Below, one piece after another: positions 58,165-64,000 of a stretch of 64,000 bases of DNA (within the stretch, counting starts at the first letter, position 1; every line of letters begins with the position of its first letter). Origin of the DNA: Piliocolobus tephrosceles. Its lineage: Eukaryota; Chordata; Mammalia; Primates; Cercopithecidae. Below the pieces are notes generated by a model. The model searched no databases. It was not told the DNA's origin and saw only the letters and a list, made by a program, of their open reading frames with translations. Where the stretch lies: positions 28,477,835 to 28,541,834 of the forward strand of contig NC_045452.1 of assembly GCF_002776525.5 (NCBI RefSeq), given 5' to 3'. The translations under genes and the position numbers were made by a program.

Positions 58165-58700
58165 AAATGGTACACAGAGATAATCCCTGTTCCAGGTTAC
58201 ACCTGCCCCTGTTCCGTGCTACAACTGTCCCTGTTCCATGTTACATCTGTCCCTGTTCTGGACCTGCCCCTGTTCCAGGTTACACCTGTTCCTGTTCCGT
58301 GTTACACCTGTCCCTGTTCCGGGTTACACTTGTCCCTGTTCCGTGTTACACCTGTCACTGTACCGTGTTACAGCTGCCCCTGTTCCAGGTTACACCTGCC
58401 CTTGTTCCATGTTACACCTGCCCCTGTCCCCAGTTACACCTGTCCCTGTCCCCAGTCACACCTGTCCCTATTCCGTGTTACACCTGTCCCTGTTCCATGT
58501 TATACCCATCCCTTTTCTGGGTTACACCTGTCCCATGTTACACCTGTCCCTATCCCGGGTTACACCTGTCTCTGGGTCACACCTGTCCCTGTCCTGGGTT
58601 ACATACATCCCTTTTCTGGGTTACACCTGTCCCATGTTACACTTGCCCTGCTCTGGGTTACACCTGTCCCTGTTCCGGGTTACATTTATGTTCACAGTGT
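58165..58700 (+). repeat. 22-bp minisatellite, ~24 units
   Basis: The unit is ccctgttccgtgttacacct + gt with many variants (ccaggttac, cccagttac). Because 22 is not a multiple of 3 and the unit has no stop in any register, all three + frames are open for over 400 bases. Confidence 0.94.
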
Positions 58701-58740
58701 GACTGTATCGTGGCTTCATCCACTTGTCTACTTGTTCCCT

Positions 58741-59072
58741 TTTTTTTTTGTTTTTTTTTTACTTTGTTTTGTTTTTGAAACAGACTCATTCTGTCACTCA
58801 GGCTGGAGTGCAGTAGCACGATCCTGGCTCACTGCAGCCTCGTCCTCCCAGGCTCAAGCAATCCTCCCACCTCAGCCTCCTGAGTAGCAAGGACAACTAC
58901 TATAGTAGCAAGGACTATAGGCACATGCCACCGCCCCTGGCTTTTGTGTGTATGTGTGTGGAGACGGGGCTTCACCATGTTGCCCAGGCTGATCTTGAAC
59001 TCCTGAACTCAAGCCATCCATCCGCCTCATCCTCTCAAAGTTTATTACAAGTCTGAGCCACTGTTCCTGGCC
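58741..59072 (-). mobile_element. Old Alu (AluJ-like), inverted
   Basis: T-rich tail, gcctcgtcctcccaggctca, end cactgttcctggcc; contains a small internal duplication (tagtagcaaggac). Confidence 0.88.
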
Positions 59073-59487
59073 TTGCTTATTCCCTGTTGATGGACAGTTG
59101 TACTGTCTCCAGGAATATAGGATGTTAGTAGTTACAGGTAGTTCTTAGCAGGCTGTCTGCACCTGGAGGATATGGGATGAGCTTGTTTTTATACCCCAAG
59201 CATGATGTCTTGGGTATAGTGGGAGCTTGGTGAATGGAGGGATTAATTGCAGATTAGTTGGAGTTTGCCCAGCAGAACCTGTGCCCTGTCCCGTTCTCAT
59301 ACCCATCTTAGTCCCCAGAAGGATATAAAATGTAAGAAAGGACGTTATGTAATCCGGGGACCCACAGGCGTATTCTGGTTGTCACTAAGCCAACATCTGT
59401 GTGCTGCTGTGGCCATCCCTGCCTCTCCTGACCTGCAGGAGGGAGTGCTGGCGTGGAGGGCTGTGTTAGGAGTCAGGACCCAATTCT
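59073..59487. other. Unique sequence, nothing recognised
   Basis: No repeat or exon is seen. Confidence 0.4.
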
Positions 59488-59796
59488 ATTTTTATTTTTT
59501 ATTTTATTTTTTTTGAGACGGAGTCTGGCTCTGTCGCCCAGGCTGGAGTGCAGTAGCCAGATCTCAGCTTACTGCAAGCTCCGCCTCCCGGGTTTACGCC
59601 ATTCTCCTGCCTCAGCCTCCCAAGTAGCTGGGACTACAGGCACCCGCCACCACGCCCGGCTAGTTTTTTGTATTTTTTAGTAGAGACGGGGTTTCACCAT
59701 GTTAGCCAGGATGGTCTCGATCTCCTGACCTCGTGATCCGCCCGTCTCGGCCTCCCAAAGTGCTGGGATTACAGGCTTGAGCCACCGCGCCCGGCC
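59488..59796 (-). mobile_element. Young AluY (AluYRa-like) with 14-bp target-site duplication
   Basis: It carries cagtagccagatctcagctt, cggctagttttttg and ggcttgagccaccg. The flank aggacccaattcta is identical on both sides, supporting a recent insertion. Confidence 0.95.
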
Positions 59797-61111
59797 AGGA
59801 CCCAATTCTAATTCTTGACTCAGGCCCTGGTTTGCAGGTGACTGTGAACATTTACCCGTTTGGGGCCTCAGCTCCCCGACCTGTAAAACAGCTAAGTGGT
59901 CAGTGTTAAAATTCCACTCCATTATCTATAGTACCTTCTCTCAGAAAGCAGAGTATTATTCTTCACAGAGGAGAGGAAATGGCCCAAGTATGCCGCAGTT
60001 TTCACTGATGATTAAATCCTGAAGAGTACATTTTCCTTCAAGAAAATGACACAGGATGAAGACTGTGCAGTTGAAATGGATTTTGGCTCGTGGCTGAAGG
60101 CAGGAGCCTAAATTTGTTAAAGAAGCACATAAATAAATTAAAAGCATCATGCATTTTTATGTAGCCCCAAATGCATTTCGGTTGCTAGTGCTTTTTGAGC
60201 GCGGTTGCCGTGCACGCGTGAGCGCGGTTGCCGTGCACGCGTGTGCATCTGTTGGTCACTTGTCACCTGCCGCGTGCAGGCTCTGGGAGGTGAGATTCCC
60301 CAGGGTTGTAAGGTGCACACACAGCCTCTACCCAAGGGCAATGTGATGCAGAATTTGGATTTTGGAGGGGAAGTGCTTCTGAGGACCCTTGGGGCCAGGG
60401 AGCTTCTCTTCCTGGAGGCTTCCCGGTTGCTAGACTGTGTAGGGGAGCCCTTGTGACTGCCTTTATTCTTCCTGTGTTGCTGGGGAGGGCTGCAGATGCC
60501 TCCTGGCTGAGCTGGAGGGTGCTCCCCTAGGCTACCACGCCCCATCTCTGGGCATGGGTACCCTCATAGTGCCAGACATGCAGATGCACTCAGACAGGCA
60601 GTGGCAGTGGTTCCCCAAGAGTGTGACTTGGAGAGAAGGTGCCTTTCCCTCCTGAGCCCCTGATGCTCCTGGAAGCTCCCTTTCCTGCTGTCACATACAG
60701 GGATCAGAGTGTCCGGCCCTTAGGCCATGGGAGGTCTTCTCAAAGAAGCTGGCAGGAGGGGCCAGCCATCTGCTTCCTGAGGCCTGCAGGGCTTCCTCTG
60801 AATGCATAGCTTTAATGGAGGGGTCCTGGAGGGGAAGGGAAGTTTCTAGGTGGCTGTCCTGGGTGATTCAGAGTGAGGAAAACCTTCCTTACCATTGAAG
60901 TCTTCTGGAAGCAGAGGGGTCTGGGGAGCTGCCAGCTGCCTGCTGGTGAGGGTGTCCTTTTGAGGCCAGATGGAGACAGGCTTAGGTGTGGGGTTGACTC
61001 GAAGTCTCTGGACTTGCCTCTTCAGACCTGGGCCTGTGGGTGTGGTTCTTGACTCAGGCCTTTTAAACTCCGCTTTTACAGTTTCTCCGGTGGTGAAAAG
61101 ATAAACTCTGT
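59797..61111. other. Unique sequence with a small CpG-rich duplication
   Basis: gagcgcggttgccgtgcacg is repeated at 60197 and 60220 (23-bp period). A MIR-like gcctcagctccccgacctgt lies near 59866. Nothing else. Confidence 0.5.
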
Positions 61112-61467
61112 ATTAGTCTGTTTTCACACTGCTGATAAAGATATACCTGAGACTGGGCACTTTACAAACAAAAGAGGTTTAATGGACTTACAGTTCCACA
61201 TGGCTGGGGAAGCCTCACAATCATGGTGAAAGGCAAGGAGGAGCAAGTCACATCTTACATGGATGGCAGCAGGCAAAGAGAGAGCTTGTGCAGGGAAACT
61301 CCTCCTTATAAAACCGTCAGATCTCATGAGACTCCTTCACGATCACAAGAACAGCACAGGAGAGACCTGCCCCCGTGTTTTAATTACCTCCCACCGGGTC
61401 CCTCCCACAACATGTGGGAATTCCAGATGAGATTTGGGTGGGGACACAGTCACACTGTATCAGACTT
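61112..61467 (-). mobile_element. MaLR LTR (MST/THE1-type), inverted
   Basis: The blocks tgtattagtctgttttcaca, tacctgagactgggc, cacatggctggggaagcctc, ccctcccacaacatgtggga and gatttgggtggggacacagt are the reverse complement of a MaLR/ERVL-type LTR, about 355 bases. No internal retroviral sequence is attached, so it is a solitary LTR. Confidence 0.9.
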
Positions 61468-62417
61468 CCAGGGCCAGACACCGGGTTGGTCTGGTTCTGC
61501 CCTAGAGTGACGTGTTTCACAAGTGATGACTCTGAGCGGCTGACCCAGACCTACAGAAGGGAGCAGACAGGCAGAAGATGAAGACAGGTGGCACTGAGAC
61601 AGCGGCGTGTCTGTATTATATGGAATTTCCCTAGGAAAAAATGAAATTGGCCCCCAATCCGTGTTTCTCCATCACCTGCATTGCCCCATGAACACTCGCC
61701 TGTTCTTTAATTACACATTGTGGATGTTCGGCCCTGGGATCCTTCATTGCCCAGGACAGATCTTTGAGTACGGGGTGAGCTGACCTCGCCACACTGAGTT
61801 CCCGGCCCCGTCCCTGGAGCTCACACCTCAGAGGAGAAACCCCTGATCCTGCCAGCGGGGGGCCTCCTCCCTGCTGCCCCCAGGGGCTGGGGTGAAGTCA
61901 TAGAGGGAGCCTGAACACGCCTGCCTGTGTGTTTTGTGATGGCCGCAGGTCCTGGGTTCAGCATCGTCATCTGACAGGTGTTTTGGATGATGCCTGTGTT
62001 GAATTCCATGGGAAGTGTTAATTCAGGAACCACTGCCCACCTCTGTGACCTCTCTAGTCAACTACATCCTGCCCTGATGAACACATCCAGCTCCCTGGCC
62101 TCACAGCCGAGGTCCTGTGTGCAGTGGGTGAGACACTCCCCAGGCCAGCAAGCCTTCCCATCCTCTGCACCTCATCTGTAGATGAGGCTGCATAGCAGAG
62201 ACAGGCTCTCTAGTGGCACATGGAGAGTACTGGTGCAGCACCTGGTGTGTCCTAGTGTCCCAGCTCTGTAAGGAGACCCTTATTTGTCACATTCATCTAC
62301 CACCTAGACTCATGTGGGAGGGAGTAAAGGTAGCTGCTGCCTTATCTGTGACTTCCAAAGGCTTGAGCCCAGAGCCTGGCAGCTATTGGATGCTCAGCCC
62401 ACATCTGCGTGTATGTA
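61468..62417. other. Unique sequence, nothing recognised
   Basis: No exon or repeat is seen. Confidence 0.4.
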
Positions 62418-62535
62418 TATATGGATGGATGGATGGCCGTGGGTGAGTGGATAGGTAGATGGGTAGANNNNNNNNNNAATGAGCAGACAGGTGAGTAGAT
62501 GGATGCATGGATGGATGGATGGATAGGTAGACAAA
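62418..62535 (+). repeat. (GGAT)/(GATA)-type microsatellite with a 10-N gap
   Basis: tatggatggatggatggccg leads to gtgagtggataggtagatgg, then N at 62468-62477, then gatggatgcatggatggatg. Confidence 0.92.
62468..62477. other. Assembly gap, 10 N, in the microsatellite
   Basis: Short N run inside the GGAT array. Confidence 0.97.
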
Positions 62536-63577
62536 TGTACTAATACGCTGTTGTCTCCGCTAGTCATGCCCTTTTGCACATACTTTAAGGCCTCACTGGC
62601 CACCTCCCAGAGCTCCGGATGTACCTCCTTCCTCCCATTCTGTCTGGTGTTTGGTCCCAGGCACGGTTTTATCTGTGCCACCTTTGCTTCCTAGTGCCTT
62701 GGGGCCTAGAGTCACCAGCTGGAAGTGGAGTTGGGGAGTGTCCCTGATTGCCCCTAGCCCACACTCAGCAGGGAGCAGGTGCTTGGCAGAGAGCCTGTTG
62801 CTGTGGGAAGGGACTGGGGGCCCGGAGGGCTTGGCTGCTGGGTGCCAAGTGCTTGGTTGGAAAGGGAGGTTGCGGGGGCGAGGGACGGCACGTGCTGTCA
62901 AGCACACGCCTCTCCTGGCTCCGCGCTGGGCCGGACCCCCAGAGTCCAGCCCACGGGCTGTCAGATGCCACGTGCCTCTCACAGGGAGAGCTAGGCATCG
63001 GTTTCTGAAAACCAGCTGCTCTGGGTGAAAACCCTGGCTGGGATCCTGGTTCTTCTTAGTTGACATGGTAAAAATGTCAGTGCATTATTTGTCCACCTTA
63101 GATCCTGCTTTGGTGTCCTGAAATGTACCTAAAGCGGTGGTCGGCCAGCTCTGCACGCAGCAGCCTACGACATTAGGGTGTGATGTGCTTGGAAGGTTGT
63201 GTCTTCCTAGGTACCGACCAAGACGGTGTTGACAGTTGATTGTTCAGTAAACATTACCTCTGCACATAGCGGTAAATGACACCGCAATAAATAAATGTTA
63301 GGGAGAAAATGCAGGCAAAACTTGACCATAAAAGCAAGGCATTTCTTGGAATTTTCTGTTTTCCCCGAGCAGGTAGGGCCACGGGAGGAAGGGGTTGAAG
63401 GGGCTGCCTCTGTGTGGCGACTGTAGCTGAAGCTGTACTCTGGGCTCTGCACTGTAACTTGCAGCTGGGTAATTCGATGGAGGGAATGCCTGTCTTTTAG
63501 AAAGATCCTGCGGTGATGGCGGGAGGGCTGAATTGGGCTGGGAGAGTTCAGGTGAGAGTCCAGGGGAGGTGGCCAGG
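62536..63577. other. Unique sequence, nothing recognised
   Basis: GC-rich to about 63000, then mixed. Confidence 0.4.
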
Positions 63578-63668
63578 TGGGACCTCTGGGGGTGCGGGCC
63601 TCAGGGGGTGCAGCCCTCTAGGGGTGCAGGCCTCTGGGGGTGCGGGCCTCTGGGGGTACAGGCCTCCG
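63578..63668 (+). repeat. 18-bp tandem repeat, five units
   Basis: The units are variants of gggcctctgggggtgc with small changes. Confidence 0.88.
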
Positions 63669-64000
63669 CCTGGCCAGGAGCAGCTTTTTGGGTGGATCCT
63701 GAGTTCGCGCCCCTGGCCTGGTGGGAAGGAGTTTTATTTAAAGATTATCACTTGATTTTTATTTTTGGGTGAGGCAGGGCCTGTTGAATCAGTCGTGTGC
63801 CAAGAGGACTCCTGCCTGAGAGATCTACTTTTACAGGTTTAAAAATAGCCGCAGAGCTGCTTCCCTTCCTCCCAGTAACTTCCCTGTGGGCTGGGCGTCG
63901 AGGCTGGGTGGAGGCCGGGCCTCGGCCTCACCGTCTGGGCCTGCGTAGGCCTGAGCCGACACATCTCCTTTGCCTCCCCCCAAATCAGGGTGGCTGTTCA
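63669..64000. other. Unique intronic sequence to the window end
   Basis: No GRAMD4 exon or repeat is recognised. Confidence 0.4.

Noticed and set aside
58167..58887. Three overlapping ~150-220-codon + strand frames
   Set aside because: They follow from the 22-bp minisatellite unit lacking stops; the longest runs on into an inverted Alu.
51461..64000. Search for the third GRAMD4 coding exon
   Set aside because: No segment encodes the expected Gln-Glu-Glu-Leu-Arg coiled-coil start after a splice acceptor; it must lie beyond the window.

Overview
This is primate nuclear DNA from an Old World monkey (macaque/baboon/vervet group). The evidence is roughly three dozen Alu elements on both strands. 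Several carry the variant bases I associate with the cercopithecid AluYRa-type subfamily: 'gccggatctcagctcac' in the left arm, 'cggctagttttttg' before the middle A-rich region, and 'ggcttgagccaccg' near the head. There are also old L1 remnants, an L1PA/PB-type 3' tail and a MaLR LTR. GC content is high, with many minisatellites, as expected of a subtelomeric-like gene-poor arm.

Only one protein-coding gene can be supported: GRAMD4 on the + strand (human 22q13.31; the locus assignment comes from memory of the protein, not a search). Two coding exons are visible. The first is 41237-41447, with the start codon at 41286 and 54 codons ending in phase 0. The second is 51340-51460, with 40 codons plus 1 nt. 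Joined, they give the first 94 residues of GRAMD4, with good AG/GT borders and a 9,892-bp intron between them. The next exon, which should start the long coiled coil, is not found before 64000. No CpG-island promoter was seen upstream, so 1-41236 is probably the first intron and/or 5' flank.

Layout. 1-2.5 kb: a 185-bp tandem duplication and old L1 remnants. 3.9-6.1 kb: two inverted repeats, one with 190-bp arms at about 93% identity and one 116-bp near-perfect palindrome. 8.6-21.9 kb: dense Alus with one assembly gap. 21.6-24.5 kb: L1 debris in which two different minisatellites have grown out of L1 sequence. 25.5-29.6 kb: nested Alus. 29.6-37 kb: GC-rich intron, two AT-rich islands and a 520-bp minisatellite with two 10-N gaps. 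37-39.5 kb: Alus and a second 100-N gap. 41-51.5 kb: the GRAMD4 exons, plus a partial intronic copy of the first coding exon's 3' end that includes its 5' splice site. 52.6-53.6 kb: a ~1-kb GTTAACC/TG minisatellite. 54.5-58 kb: old L1 interrupted by a ~0.7-kb TCCA array. 58.2-58.7 kb: a 22-bp minisatellite. 61.1 kb: a MaLR (MST/THE1-type) LTR on the minus strand.

No new multi-gene system is present. The most unusual items are the two inverted repeats, the duplicated splice donor with a possible poison exon, the three-codon upstream ORF in the GRAMD4 leader, and several VNTRs, four of whose sites carry short N gaps. Identity counts were made by eye; repeat subfamily names are from memory of consensus sequences.
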